The position numbers and the translations under genes were made by a program. Below are positions 12,001-19,982 of a stretch of 64,000 nucleotides of DNA, in pieces. This DNA is from an uncultured Methanobrevibacter sp. GTDB taxonomy: Archaea; Methanobacteriota; Methanobacteria; Methanobacteriales; Methanobacteriaceae. The first letter of the stretch is position 1; each line of letters starts with the position of its first letter. The stretch covers positions 1 to 64,000 of the forward strand of contig ONSJ01000003.1 in NCBI GenBank assembly GCA_900320515.1, read 5' to 3'. The notes beneath the pieces are model-generated. The model was not told where the DNA came from and did no database searches. It saw only the letters and a list, made by a program, of their open reading frames with translations.

Positions 12001-15000
12001 GTATAGGTCCCATATGTATTACTTGTGCTATGATTGTTAATGTTACTGTTTCATTGACATCCAAATCGCCGATGAACCAGGTTCCGTTGGTATAGTTATA
12101 GTATCCTTTAGTGGTCTGATTGTCCAGCAGTTTCAGATAAGGACTCAGGACTTCAGTAACATTAACACCACGGGCACCGCTAGGGCCATGGTTTGTAACT
12201 GTCACGTTGTATTGGATGATGTCTGTGACGTTGACATAGTCAGCGGTTATGTTGACTGTTTTGGTGATGTGCAGGTCGTCATAAGGAAGCACTTCAAACA
12301 GTACCCAGTCGGAACTTCCCGTATGGTCAAGGTCTCCGTTAAATTCGGCTGTCACATTATATATGCCCATAGGCAGACCTGAAATGTTTGATTTGGTGTA
12401 TGTGCCGTTGATGACTTCAATTTCATAGGTGGCATTGAACGGACCTTTGACGGTTACAATAACCGTTCCGTTCAGCTCTCCCCATGCCCCGTCAGTCAGG
12501 GAAATGAGGATGGTCTGATTTTGACCGTAGAAGATAGGAGTGTAGGCGTAAATCTTTACAAGGCTTCTGTTTGACAGGGTGTCCCTCAAGTAGGTGTAGT
12601 ACCTGTCGGTTTCATGTGTGAATGCGAAGTAATAATCCTCATTGTCTTCAGCATCAAAGTAGTATGTGCATCTGCCGCCGGCATCAGTGACTACAACAGC
12701 CTCTTTTATCTTTTCACCGTTGCTGTTGAACATTTCAACTGTGACGTTCTGTCCTACTTCCCTGTCGCTTCTGTTAGGTCTTGAATTGCATACGGTCACT
12801 CCAGTTGTGCCCCAGTAGGTTACGTTGTTGCAGACCCTATCTACATTCTCCACAAGCCATATCGCATTTAGAAGATTGTCAAATCCAACAAACACCGCAC
12901 TTGTGTAGTTTTTGCCTGTTTCATCCACTCCAACATGCTTTTCTATGAATTCCTTGGAGTTTGCCTGGTTATCCAAAAGGACAACATTTGTAAGCTCGAA
13001 GAATTTGGTTGTAAATATTGCAGAACCCTGGAATGCAGTATTGTTGACCACATCACTGTTTCTGATGTAGGTTGTTCCTGCCTTATTAATTAAATTGTGA
13101 TAAATGGCTCCACCTTTTTCTTCTGCAGTGTTGTTTCTTAAGGCGGAACCATCAATTTTAAGGAGGACATCATCTGTGAAAATTGCCCCTCCTCGTTTAG
13201 CGCTATTCAATTCAAATGTGGAATCAGTTAATGAAATATCGCCTGTTTGGACATAAATGGCTCCTCCATCAAGAGCCACATTTCCTATAAATAAAGTAGT
13301 ATAAACGTTAATTTTTCTATCGCTGAACACCGCTCCTCCAAAATCAGCACCATTTACCCTAAACATGGAGTCACGAATGTCAGTGGTTGAACCAGCCCGT
13401 AAATAAACCGCTCCACCGTAAGATGCTCCATCACCAGTCACGGCACGTGAACCTATTACAGTGACATTATTCAATTTGGATCCGGCAAAATAAATTGCAC
13501 CGCCTTTAATATCTCCGGACTCGGTTGAAGCCAATGCATCAACGATGTAGACATTTTTTAACTCATCAATGGTTGTTGTATAAATTGCACCGCCACAACC
13601 GTTATTTTCAATGGTAGTTGAAGAAGTGACATTGGTTTGGGAATACTCAATTGATACATTTTCAAAAGTCTTTGCACTTCCGCTCCAATATATTGCACCA
13701 CCCTTACCGTTTGCAAGAGTGTTTGAAATGGATGCATTTATTAAACTGCCTGAAGAGCCAGACCAATAGATTGCACCACCATTGGCGTCCATTCTTACAG
13801 ATGAAGCTTGTGAATCATCAATGGTGACATTAGTGAAAGCATTAGTTTTTCCAGAGACATAAATGGCACCTCCATTGGCAGTGTTTGAATTAGCAGGATT
13901 ATTATTGTTTGAAGATGATGATGCAATAGTAATATTATTGAAATTGCCATTGGAACCAGATATATAAATTGCTCCACCATTTGCCTCAGAGCCATATTTA
14001 GAATTAGATGATGCGTTAAATATGGTAACATTGTACATGTAACCATAATCACCAGACCAATAAATCGCACCGCCGTTAGCGTTGTTAGTTGCAACATTTT
14101 GAATTGTGACATTGATTAGAGATGCATAACGGGCATAGTGCCATTTTCCCATTTTATCTTTAAATGCCTCAAATGAAATAGCTCCACCAAATGTGAGATC
14201 AGATGTGGAATTTATAATAGCCGAATTGGAAATGGTAATATTGTCGTCACCAATATGGATTGCACCTCCCCCGTGACCATACTCATCATTCTTTTGAGTA
14301 CAATAAGAATTATATATATAACAATGGTCAATTATTGTATCTCTAGCCGGACCCTCTTTCATCAATATACTTCCACCACTATAACCTGCCTTGTTTCCAT
14401 CAAAGGTGATATTATATATGTATGATTTACCCATTTGGTTTGCAATGGCACCACCATGCTTTGCTGCAGTATTGTTATAGAATTGGCAGTTGATGAAAGT
14501 TAAATTAAAACTGTTACCCCCTTGATCGCCAGTATAAAGAGCTCCACCGTCACTTGAAGCATAATTGTTGATGAATAGACAATTGTCAATTGTACTGTCC
14601 ATTGTCCTATACCAGTTGAGAGCGCCGCCATGCTTAGCATAAGCAGAATTATTAATGAATATACAGTCCCTGATTAGACCACCTGAAGCCATAGAATTCC
14701 CTTGTGTCCAAAAAATAGCTCCTCCACCAGGTTGTCCAGTGCATGAATTATTGACGAAGATAGTTCCAATAATTGAATCGTTACCATGACCTCCTTGCCA
14801 GTTAATTGCCCCGCCAGTACCGGTTGCAGTATTGAAACTGAAATATGAGTATAATACTGATGCACGTTCTCCACCAATGTCTAAAGCGCCTCCTGAACCG
14901 GAAGTTGCACTGTTGTATGATATATTACAGTTAGATATGTAAGAATCACTTCCCGAAACTTTAATTGCACCTGCAGAAGTTGCAGTATTATTGTTTATAT

Positions 15001-18000
15001 TACAATATGAAATTATGGTGTTTACACCATCAATAGTGATTGCTCCACCAGTATTAGCGCGAGCATGAGTGAAATTGGAATATGCAACGGTGGTTCCAAT
15101 ATCTGAAATATAAATTGATCCCCCATTACTTTTTGCAACAGTATTATCAAATGAGGAATAGAGGATATTTGTTCCTTTACCGTCCACATAAATAGCTCCT
15201 CCAGAACTGCTGGTAGTCTTAACGTTTTCAAAATCGGACCATCTTATAGTGGCATTATCCCCATGTACGGATATTGCTCCGCCATAGTCTGATGATGAAC
15301 TGTTTGCAAAAGTGGATGAATCGACCAGGGCATATTCCCCTTGAATATATATTATTCCACCTTCACCTGCGTAACTGTCATTGAAGCAGGACCCGTCAAT
15401 GATTGTTCTTTCACCATTAATATAAATTGTTCCTCCACGGGCTTTGCTGCCGGTGACCCAATTGCCATTAAAGTCAGATTCTGAAATGTGTGTGTCCGGA
15501 CCGGTTATGTAAATAGCACCCCCACCAGCTGAATTGACATTTTGTGTAGCTTTACACTCTTCAAAACTGCTTCCAACAATGTTGGTACCTCCACCTGCAA
15601 CGTAAATGGCACCGCCACTGCTGCTTGCAACACAAGTTGAAATATTAGAATCCTTAATTACAGCACCCCAAGCATTCAGATAAATTGCACCGCCATAGTC
15701 AGCATTGCTTGAAGAGAATGTGGAACCCTCAATTCTTGCATAGTTACCAAATACATATATGTCTCCGCCCCATTTAGCTTCACTATCATCGAAATTAGAA
15801 TCCATGATAAGTGTATTTTCTCCTTGGATAAAGATAGCGCCACCGTTATCCTCAGCGATGAAATCTGTAAAGTTAGATTCCGCAATAACTGTATTAGTAC
15901 CATTCACATAAATGGCTCCTCCCTGATAGGAATGTTTATTATTATATATACCACCATGTTCAAAATTAGAGCCGTTGATTATTGCATTTGCACCGTTTAC
16001 ATATATGTCTCCACCATAATATGCATAACAGTCATTGAAATTACATTCGGATATGTTTGCATTACCCCCACCGATGTCAATCGCTCCACCACGGGCAAAA
16101 TCATTTATAGCCTTACATCTTGTGAAGTTTGAAAGGGATATTGTGGCATTGAAACCGTTGACGAATATGGCTCCGCCGTAAAATTCGGTAGTGCTTGAAT
16201 AGTCAAAGACGTTGTTTGTGATTATCGCATCGGTTCCCCATACTGATATGGCTCCGCCGTAACGGACTGCAGTATCGTATGCAAAGTCTGAGTTTGAAAT
16301 TATTGATCTGTGACCGTCGACATAGACCGCACCGCCTGTACCTCCTTCGGCTTGAGTGGCTCCCTTGGCATCATTGTGCCTGAAGAGAGAATCATCTATG
16401 ATAGTGTCATCACCTGCAACATACACTGCACCTCCCACAAGGGCTTGAGTATTAGTGTAGTTACAGTTTATGAGATGAGTATTGTCACCTAGAATATATA
16501 TTGCACCGCCTGCATTTGTGGCCTTACAGTCATCGAACTGTGTTTCGATGATTTTAATGTCGTTTCCTGTAATGAAAAGGGCTCCACCATCGACCTTGCT
16601 TGAGTCCCTTCCGGCAGCGATTGAAACTGAAGTTGACTTGAAGCTTGATTTATTAACGGTCACATTGTCTCCTGTGAGACATATTGTTCCTCCCCTGGAG
16701 CTTGACTCGTTAAAACTTATGCCTTTGTTGTCTGCACATGTAATATTATATATTACTCCGTTGTCTCCTTCCCAGAATATTGCACCACCGTCATCGCCTG
16801 CAATGTTGCCTGTGAATGTTGAATTATGCAATTCACAGTGAGTACCGTTTACAAACAATGCTCCACCGTCCTTTGCAGTGGAATCTGTGAAATCACATCT
16901 GATGATTCTGGTGTTGTTTCCGATGAGATACACTGCACCTCCCTCATTTGCGGCATTGCAGTCTGAAAATGTGACATCACTGAGAGTTACATCATTACCT
17001 GTGATGAAGAGCGCACCTCCATCGACCTTGCTTGAGTTCTTGCCTTCATCAATGTAGGCTGCACTTGAAGTGAAGCTGGATTTGGATATTGTGACATTTG
17101 ATCCTGTAAGACAGATTGTTCCCCCTCTTGTGCTGGAAGTTTCATTATCAGACTTGTCCTTACTGATACCTCTGTTGTCGGTACATGTAATATTATATAT
17201 CCTTCCGTTGCCACCTTCCCAGAATATGGCACCACCGTCATCACCTGCAGTGTTTTGTGCGAACTCAACATTTTCTACAATAACATTGTCGGTTCTAATG
17301 TAGACTGCACCACCATCACCTGAGGAATAGCAATTTGTGAATGATGAATTTTCTATTGTAGAATGATTGTCTTCCTCATCATAAAGATCTATTGCCCCAC
17401 CTGAAGTTGCGCTTTCATGGTCGAATGTTGACCGGCTTATGTGCACTGCACCGCCCACATACATTGACCCTCCGCTGTTGGATGCATTGTTATATGAGAA
17501 ATCGGATAGTGTAACATTCAATGTGGATGCTGTGTATATTGCCCCACCATTGTTGTCTGCGAAGTTTTTAGTGAAAATTGAATCATAAATGCTTGAGGTA
17601 GAAGTTAGGGAATCGTCAGCCATGTAGATGGCTCCACCGTCGTTTGAGGCGAAGTTGTTTTGGAAAGTACAGTTTATCACCTCTATGGTTGAGCCCGCTT
17701 CAACATATATTGCACCGCCATCAGTTGCATTACCGTTTGAAAATACGATATTCTTTAAGATTACATGTGCATTGTTTGCTATTTTGAAAATGGATGCTTT
17801 GTTTGAAGCGTCAAGGGTATATCCTTTACCGTCTATAGTGACATCTTTAGTGATGCCGATTCCCTCAGTGCCCACGCTAACAGTGTCGGTGTCAGAAAAA
17901 GTATAACTAGAATTCAATTCGATGAGTCCGCCTTCAGGAACAGATCCGTCATGAATCTCCTCATCCAGCTGCTCGAATGACTTCTGACCCTCTCCTAGGG

Positions 18001-18181
18001 CATCTTTTTGTATTTCAGTCGCTTTGATTGTGTCCTGATCGTCAACTTCAGATACAGTCATGTTGTCTGACATGTCACTTGCGGATGCAAATGAGACTGT
18101 TGCAATCAATAATATAATAAAACACAATGCAACAACTGTTTGCTTTATGTTAATAATATTACCTCTTTTACATTGATTCAA
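3041..18181 (-). CDS. Giant adhesin-like surface protein (5046 aa): beta-helix, 22 DUF11 repeats, Ig-like repeats, C-terminal anchor
   Basis: Modular wall protein. Residues about 13-35 form a signal peptide (LCFIILLIATVSFASAS). Residues about 110-1750 are beta-helix coils with GGAIY motifs; about 1790-1965 is a linker/Ig-like segment; about 1968-4630 holds 22 DUF11 repeats of about 120 residues, each opening like 'VDLxITKxVN' followed by NVTD/VGD, INVTNxGPSNAT and an Asn-Asn stretch; about 4635-4990 holds four Ig-like (Big_3 type) repeats. The tail is a 20-residue hydrophobic helix (FMLIVIILALCTIPL) followed by RRFRK, a membrane/wall-retention layout. N-x-S/T sequons are extremely frequent, so heavy glycosylation is likely. 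Translation start is unresolved: the listed 5' end is a TTG without an upstream ribosome binding site, an in-frame TGA lies two codons upstream, and an AGAGGT box sits inside the frame at 18161-18166. It is the largest gene in the window and has no visible frameshift. Confidence 0.93.
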   Translation of the reverse strand: MNQCKRGNIINIKQTVVALCFIILLIATVSFASASDMSDNMTVSEVDDQDTIKATEIQKDALGEGQKSFEQLDEEIHDGSVPEGGLIELNSSYTFSDTDTVSVGTEGIGITKDVTIDGKGYTLDASNKASIFKIANNAHVILKNIVFSNGNATDGGAIYVEAGSTIEVINCTFQNNFASNDGGAIYMADDSLTSTSSIYDSIFTKNFADNNGGAIYTASTLNVTLSDFSYNNASNSGGSMYVGGAVHISRSTFDHESATSGGAIDLYDEEDNHSTIENSSFTNCYSSGDGGAVYIRTDNVIVENVEFAQNTAGDDGGAIFWEGGNGRIYNITCTDNRGISKDKSDNETSSTRGGTICLTGSNVTISKSSFTSSAAYIDEGKNSSKVDGGALFITGNDVTLSDVTFSDCNAANEGGAVYLIGNNTRIIRCDFTDSTAKDGGALFVNGTHCELHNSTFTGNIAGDDGGAIFWEGDNGVIYNITCADNKGISFNESSSRGGTICLTGDNVTVNKSSFKSTSVSIAAGRDSSKVDGGALFITGNDIKIIETQFDDCKATNAGGAIYILGDNTHLINCNYTNTQALVGGAVYVAGDDTIIDDSLFRHNDAKGATQAEGGTGGAVYVDGHRSIISNSDFAYDTAVRYGGAISVWGTDAIITNNVFDYSSTTEFYGGAIFVNGFNATISLSNFTRCKAINDFARGGAIDIGGGNANISECNFNDCYAYYGGDIYVNGANAIINGSNFEHGGIYNNKHSYQGGAIYVNGTNTVIAESNFTDFIAEDNGGAIFIQGENTLIMDSNFDDSEAKWGGDIYVFGNYARIEGSTFSSSNADYGGAIYLNAWGAVIKDSNISTCVASSSGGAIYVAGGGTNIVGSSFEECKATQNVNSAGGGAIYITGPDTHISESDFNGNWVTGSKARGGTIYINGERTIIDGSCFNDSYAGEGGIIYIQGEYALVDSSTFANSSSSDYGGAISVHGDNATIRWSDFENVKTTSSSGGAIYVDGKGTNILYSSFDNTVAKSNGGSIYISDIGTTVAYSNFTHARANTGGAITIDGVNTIISYCNINNNTATSAGAIKVSGSDSYISNCNISYNSATSGSGGALDIGGERASVLYSYFSFNTATGTGGAINWQGGHGNDSIIGTIFVNNSCTGQPGGGAIFWTQGNSMASGGLIRDCIFINNSAYAKHGGALNWYRTMDSTIDNCLFINNYASSDGGALYTGDQGGNSFNLTFINCQFYNNTAAKHGGAIANQMGKSYIYNITFDGNKAGYSGGSILMKEGPARDTIIDHCYIYNSYCTQKNDEYGHGGGAIHIGDDNITISNSAIINSTSDLTFGGAISFEAFKDKMGKWHYARYASLINVTIQNVATNNANGGAIYWSGDYGYMYNVTIFNASSNSKYGSEANGGAIYISGSNGNFNNITIASSSSNNNNPANSNTANGGAIYVSGKTNAFTNVTIDDSQASSVRMDANGGAIYWSGSSGSLINASISNTLANGKGGAIYWSGSAKTFENVSIEYSQTNVTSSTTIENNGCGGAIYTTTIDELKNVYIVDALASTESGDIKGGAIYFAGSKLNNVTVIGSRAVTGDGASYGGAVYLRAGSTTDIRDSMFRVNGADFGGAVFSDRKINVYTTLFIGNVALDGGAIYVQTGDISLTDSTFELNSAKRGGAIFTDDVLLKIDGSALRNNTAEEKGGAIYHNLINKAGTTYIRNSDVVNNTAFQGSAIFTTKFFELTNVVLLDNQANSKEFIEKHVGVDETGKNYTSAVFVGFDNLLNAIWLVENVDRVCNNVTYWGTTGVTVCNSRPNRSDREVGQNVTVEMFNSNGEKIKEAVVVTDAGGRCTYYFDAEDNEDYYFAFTHETDRYYTYLRDTLSNRSLVKIYAYTPIFYGQNQTILISLTDGAWGELNGTVIVTVKGPFNATYEIEVINGTYTKSNISGLPMGIYNVTAEFNGDLDHTGSSDWVLFEVLPYDDLHITKTVNITADYVNVTDIIQYNVTVTNHGPSGARGVNVTEVLSPYLKLLDNQTTKGYYNYTNGTWFIGDLDVNETVTLTIIAQVIHMGPILNAVWVTGMGRDTNLTNNNASAHNFTALPILDLRIVKDVDVEGNIINVLDIVTFTITVFNDGPCNATGVFVAEAIDYNLRILSNQTTLGTYVGDTWTIGEMPNGTNATLTIVAQVIYSGNITNAVHVYGYENETDYKNNHAEIRNITAIANVDVGITKTVNVTGYVNVTDYIQFNITIYNNGPCNATGVYVSEILDYAHLEHISNSTTRGLYDGYSWIIDTLDVGEVLNLTIIAKVINVGKFTNIVSIFTSDNDTDLSNNNASIDNVTALPIVDLEITKEVNTNATVVNVTDEIIFTITVRNKGPWAATNVTVVEVLSPHLKMTEYHAWQGEYNVTTGIWYIGDLPVDQVKLTITAKVISPGVISNAVFVNSTENDTDLTNNNDTIKNITALPIVDLGIVKEVNVTVVNVTDKVLFTITVTNIGPCNATHVNVSEVLNHNLKLLSNETDYGYYNVTEGIWHIGNLTNGSTAVLTLICNVTGNDTIVNYVNVTSFEKDTYISNNTYSVTLIAYPLVDVSITKGVNVTATDYVYIGDRIKFTVTVHNAGPSNATGVFVEEFLDTHLRLVYYNATKGSYDNFTWTIGKMNNGSTEILTIVAEVISLGNISNAVVVNRTENDTNASNDKDSIDNITVVPIVDVAITKTPFYYYNVVNVGDLLQFNIDVKNYGPCDATNVTVSEVLSPLLKVTNVIVYRGSYNATTGIWYIGDLPNNGTAQLIIQARVISNGTLSNFVSVNSTELDTDLSNNNDTIDNVTIAPIVDLVIVKEVNQSAVNVTKQIKFTITVINDGPCNATLVNVSEELGNHLRFISSDATHGSYNVTEGIWHIGSLTNHTNATLTIICEAVHEGNFVNYVNVTCHERDTNPYNNHTEVYYTILPIVDVSITKEANVTTLNVTNQIKFTITVHNGGPSNATDVRVTEFLDSHMSLVSFNVTTGYYLDSIWYVGDLNNGSTEMMTIIAKVESAGNFSNFVSVNSTENDTNPDNNKANVTNITALYLVDVAITKTAVIWGGESIAKVGDTIQFTINVNNYGPCDASNVTVREVLNSHLNMTSYAISGSGDYNVTTGIWYIGGLPYKGFAQLIILTEVISPGNISNFVSVNSTENDTNLTNNNDTIKNITAVPQVDLVITKDVNASVVTVNDIVQFNITVYNRGPSNATLVNVTEMLDDNFILISNSTDKGYYNRTGGYWYIGDLNVGSNATLTLVCGLKNDGIFRNYVEVSSYEEEKYRYDNWDDAFVSTSPIVDVSITKTLNTNSTTVNVGELIEFTLTVHNAGPSNATSVYVGEVILDPLHLVSNKTSRGTYSAGTWYIGDLANNETVTMTLVCEVMYEGIINNFVQVFRYENDTDPSNDKANVTNITAVVNVDVGITKTVNVTEFVNVYDYIHFNITVYNNGTFNASDVRVTEFFDYDHLQFITYNATKGNYTGDVWVIGKLAKGETANMTIYARVIAPGVFTNVVTVKSFENDTNPENNRANITNITALPTVDLVITKVVTGNVTVVNVTDSVQFIITVTNRGPCVATNVTVVEKLSELLNVTRIDVYGYGEYNATSGIWYIGELPCNGEFAQLTIDAIVNSNGTIANFVAVKSNETDRNESNNNDTIDNITALPLVDISITKEVNVTVAYVGDRVKYTIKVTNNGPSNATYVNMTDKLDDLLHFVSFDSNRTGITYNPDTGIANIGSLNAKETVVLYIIAEISGNGTIPNVVNVTSHENDTDPNNNINASDNITALPVTNLVVVKYSNLTEAIYVNDQVRFTINVTNKGPSNATWIEITDDLLPAFGFVNATGNWTRTGNKITWTIPRLNNGTTASVNLIVRVLTNGTFENLAFAKSSENQTDAGNGTNVTVNPVVNLNVTKTANVTVVNVTGLVRFTINVTNCGPSNATWVEITDNLISEFEFVNATGNWTRNGQTVTWMIPKLNYGATASVDLIVRVLTNGTFENLAFAKSSENKTDFTNGTNITANPIVNLNVTKKVNVTVVYVGDRVKYTINVTNFGPSDATYVNVTDKLDGRLHFVSFASNRTGITYNPDTGLAEIGNLKANESVMLYIVAEVWLAGEIPNAVNVTSHENETDPDDNNGSSENVTGLPVTKLVVVKYSNATGAINVTDLVRFTINVTNNGPSNATWIEVTDELVPEFMFVNATGNWTRTGSKITWIIPKLNNGTTASVDLIVRVLTNGTFENIAFAKSAENQTDVGNGTNVTANPIVNLNITKTVNVTVAYVGDLVKYTINVTNHGPSPATDVVAYDKLDKDLLEFISFTPSREGITYNNITGRIDIGNLDANESVLLIIIAKIKTNGTIPNAVNITSHENDTGPDDNHNSSENVTGLPVTKLVVIKYSNATGPINITDRVRFTINVTNNGPSNATWVEITDELIPAFEFVNATGNWTRTGSKITWIIPRLDNGTTASVDLIVRVIKDGKFENIAIAKSNENTTGATNGTNVTANPLVDLSVIKTVDKTEALVGENIVYTIYVINAGPSDATGVNVTDKLDQLLYFVSFDSNRTGITYDPNTGIAKVGNLRANETVILYITARVIDLGVIPNVVTVKSNETDTHPENNTYPCENVTAERRATPIRLDAVDIYYGDDEILNVTLPREATGTVNITVNGRPYNNVPINNGVATLPLIDLGGGDYHVEVIYGGNSEYVGNSTRGDFKVLPLTPTIRIEVVDIWHGEVEVLNVTVNAPGTVNITVYGMTITIPLDHQVRTTNVLKSSADKLSYDGKATWILVGLPVGTYPAYAVYNGNENYTTVSTSDVFHVRDKPSTVVVTADDIHVGEDAVINVQVGPKGVTGNVTLIVEGKVYDLNIDENGRASITVSGLKAGLKHVYVKYNGDILYRVSENTTTFKVLKYKPPIKVISPDIKVGEDGKITVTVPEDATGTITIKVNGKTYTKPVRNGKAVFTVPGLEEGIHSIRAYYSGDDRYLSAATVGKIKVTQNDNGDKGTFGHEGKSAESTLQKHATGNPIFMLIVIILALCTIPLRRFRK

Positions 18182-18607
18182 ATTTCATGTAAATCTAGGA
18201 GTGGGTATAATATATTATAAGATAATCCCTATATATATGCTTTTCCTTTATCAAAAGCTTAAAATAATTAAAAATATTTTAGCAAGTATGAATTTAATAT
18301 GAACTGTATTCAAAATAAATGAATTAAGGAAAGGAATAATCCTTAAAATGCCAAAAAATGCCTAAATATCATTCATTCTACAATAGAAAATAGAAAACAT
18401 TGGAATAAAAAAAATGAAAAAAGTTAAACAATGTAAAATAAATCTTTAATAAAAATGGGCAAAAATTCCCTACTTAAATCCAAAGCTAAAATTAGAGCAA
18501 CAATGATTAATATAATTTAAACACAAGGCCCTGAAAATAATATACAATATACAAAAAATGGCCGAATTGAAAAATTGAAATGAAAAAAAGAAGTGAGAAA
18601 AGTAATC
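18182..18607. other. Intergenic region with promoter of the giant adhesin
   Basis: A TATA-like stretch on the minus strand lies at about 18205-18222 (TATAATATATTATAAG on the plus strand), which places the expected transcription start near 18190, only a few bases before the TTG. The rest, towards eS1, is A-rich with no gene or clear hairpin. Confidence 0.5.
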
Positions 18608-19189
18608 CTATTTGATTACTTTACTTTTGATGATTTCAACCCTTTTGAGAGGGTAGATTTTTTTAGCATTGTGGTAAATTTCAGATGCCAATTTACCGTT
18701 TACGCAAACTGTGACCAATTCATCGAATGATTTTTCAGCAGCTGCTTCAATGAGCAATTCTTCGATGGTTTTTCTCATGAATCTTTGTTGGGAAGATTTA
18801 GCTCTTCTGATGGTAACTGCTAAAACCTGTAATTTTAATAAGCGGTCATCTTTGGTTTTGACTACTGCGGAAGCATCGATTCTGGAAGTTCCTCTTCTGA
18901 TCATACTTCTTACATAATCGGTAGTGGTCTTGTGACCGGTAAATTTGGTGTTTGCAACGTTTCCTGCAACATTGTCAATTTCAAACCTGAGTTTGATGTA
19001 TTGTTTTGAGAAGTCTCCGGTTAATTCCCTCATGGTAACTTCCACTCCTCTTCCAATGAGAAGTTCAGGATCTTTAGCTGGAGTTTCTCCAATTTCTTTG
19101 TCTTCAAAGTTCACTGGTGTTTTGATAGTGTACCAGGACTTTTCTTTCCATGTATCACGTACTCTACGTCTTGCTTTTGCTTTTGCCAT
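18608..19189 (-). CDS. rps3ae: Small ribosomal subunit protein eS1 (S3Ae)
   Basis: A 193-residue protein with a basic start (MAKAKARRRVRDTWKEKSWY), the family region IGRGVEVTMRELTGDFSKQY, and RSMIRRGTSRIDASAVVKTKD and RRAKSSQQRFMRKTI segments typical of archaeal/eukaryotic S3Ae. It is a structural component of the 30S subunit near the mRNA exit region. Length fits the archaeal family. A GGTTGAT ribosome binding site precedes the ATG and a TATA-like stretch lies at about 19203-19222. It is flanked by 420-440 bp gaps on both sides and is probably transcribed alone. Confidence 0.97.
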   Translation of the reverse strand: MAKAKARRRVRDTWKEKSWYTIKTPVNFEDKEIGETPAKDPELLIGRGVEVTMRELTGDFSKQYIKLRFEIDNVAGNVANTKFTGHKTTTDYVRSMIRRGTSRIDASAVVKTKDDRLLKLQVLAVTIRRAKSSQQRFMRKTIEELLIEAAAEKSFDELVTVCVNGKLASEIYHNAKKIYPLKRVEIIKSKVIK

Positions 19190-19628
19190 TATATCAACCG
19201 TTTATAATTATATATTTAAATCTTTGTAATATAGCGTTTCGCCATTAAAATTTTAAAAATAGTCTCAAAATTAAGTATACTACTTAAATTAAACTGTAAA
19301 AATGATTTCAAATAAGTATAGATTTACAATCGTTTATTCGACTATTGTGAGTTATTCTCACGTTATTTTAAGAAAATATTTTTAATTAAGTTTTAATTTA
19401 TAAAACCCGCCCATAAAGGTTATAATAACTTATTTTATTCATGATATATAAAGATTATTGAAATTTCACCCATATGGAAAAAATTTCAAAAAAATAAAAA
19501 TAATAAATTTTCAAACCAAAATCATAAGCATCATGAAAAAGGAATTTGCGAGCCTGAAACATGAAATCAAGCTCAAAGAATCAATATTGAAAAATGTTAC
19601 AATAGAATGAAAAAATGTATACAATATA
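19190..19628. other. AT-rich intergenic region
   Basis: No gene is seen in this stretch of about 440 bp. The end next to eS1 carries that gene's TATA-like promoter. A less AT-rich patch near 19405-19420 (AAACCCGCCCATAAAGG) has no obvious folding partner. Confidence 0.4.
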
Positions 19629-19949
19629 CTATTTCCTCATGAATTCAACATGATCGATGTACCTTTTGAGGACCTCATCGACAGGACCCTCATCCATCAC
19701 CAGCTTGATTCCTGCATCCTCAGCCTTGATTTTGGATTTGAATCCGTACTGAACTGCAATCAATACATCACAATCGCTGCATGTTTTGATTACCTTTCCA
19801 CCCTGATGCTTTGCATCATCCTCAATTTTAATGTCCCTTCTCTCGACAAAGCTCAATTCATCATCATAATCATAGACAAAAATTGACTTTCCCCTGCCAA
19901 GGTGCAGGTCCACATTTTCACCGTCTGAAGACACCACTGCCAAACGCAT
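19629..19949 (-). CDS. NifX/NafY-type dinitrogenase iron-molybdenum cofactor domain protein
   Basis: A single-domain 106-residue protein of the NifB/NifX/NafY C-terminal family. It shows the family features MRLAVVSSDGENVDLHLGRGKSIFVYD, an ERRDIKIEDDAKHQGGK segment and a conserved CSDCDVLIAVQYG loop. Relatives bind or carry metal-cluster precursors; many methanogens that do not fix nitrogen carry stand-alone copies of unknown role. No nif gene is in the window, so a nitrogenase role is not supported. It lies 33 bp downstream of the methylthio-nucleoside phosphorylase and is probably co-transcribed with it. Confidence 0.85.
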   Translation of the reverse strand: MRLAVVSSDGENVDLHLGRGKSIFVYDYDDELSFVERRDIKIEDDAKHQGGKVIKTCSDCDVLIAVQYGFKSKIKAEDAGIKLVMDEGPVDEVLKRYIDHVEFMRK

Positions 19950-19982
19950 TTTAATTCACTACTCCATCAATTACCTTAATAC

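Noticed and set aside
19629-19949. Part of a nitrogen-fixation locus
   Set aside because: Only a stand-alone NifX-like domain is present; no nifH, nifD, nifK, nifB or regulatory genes occur nearby.
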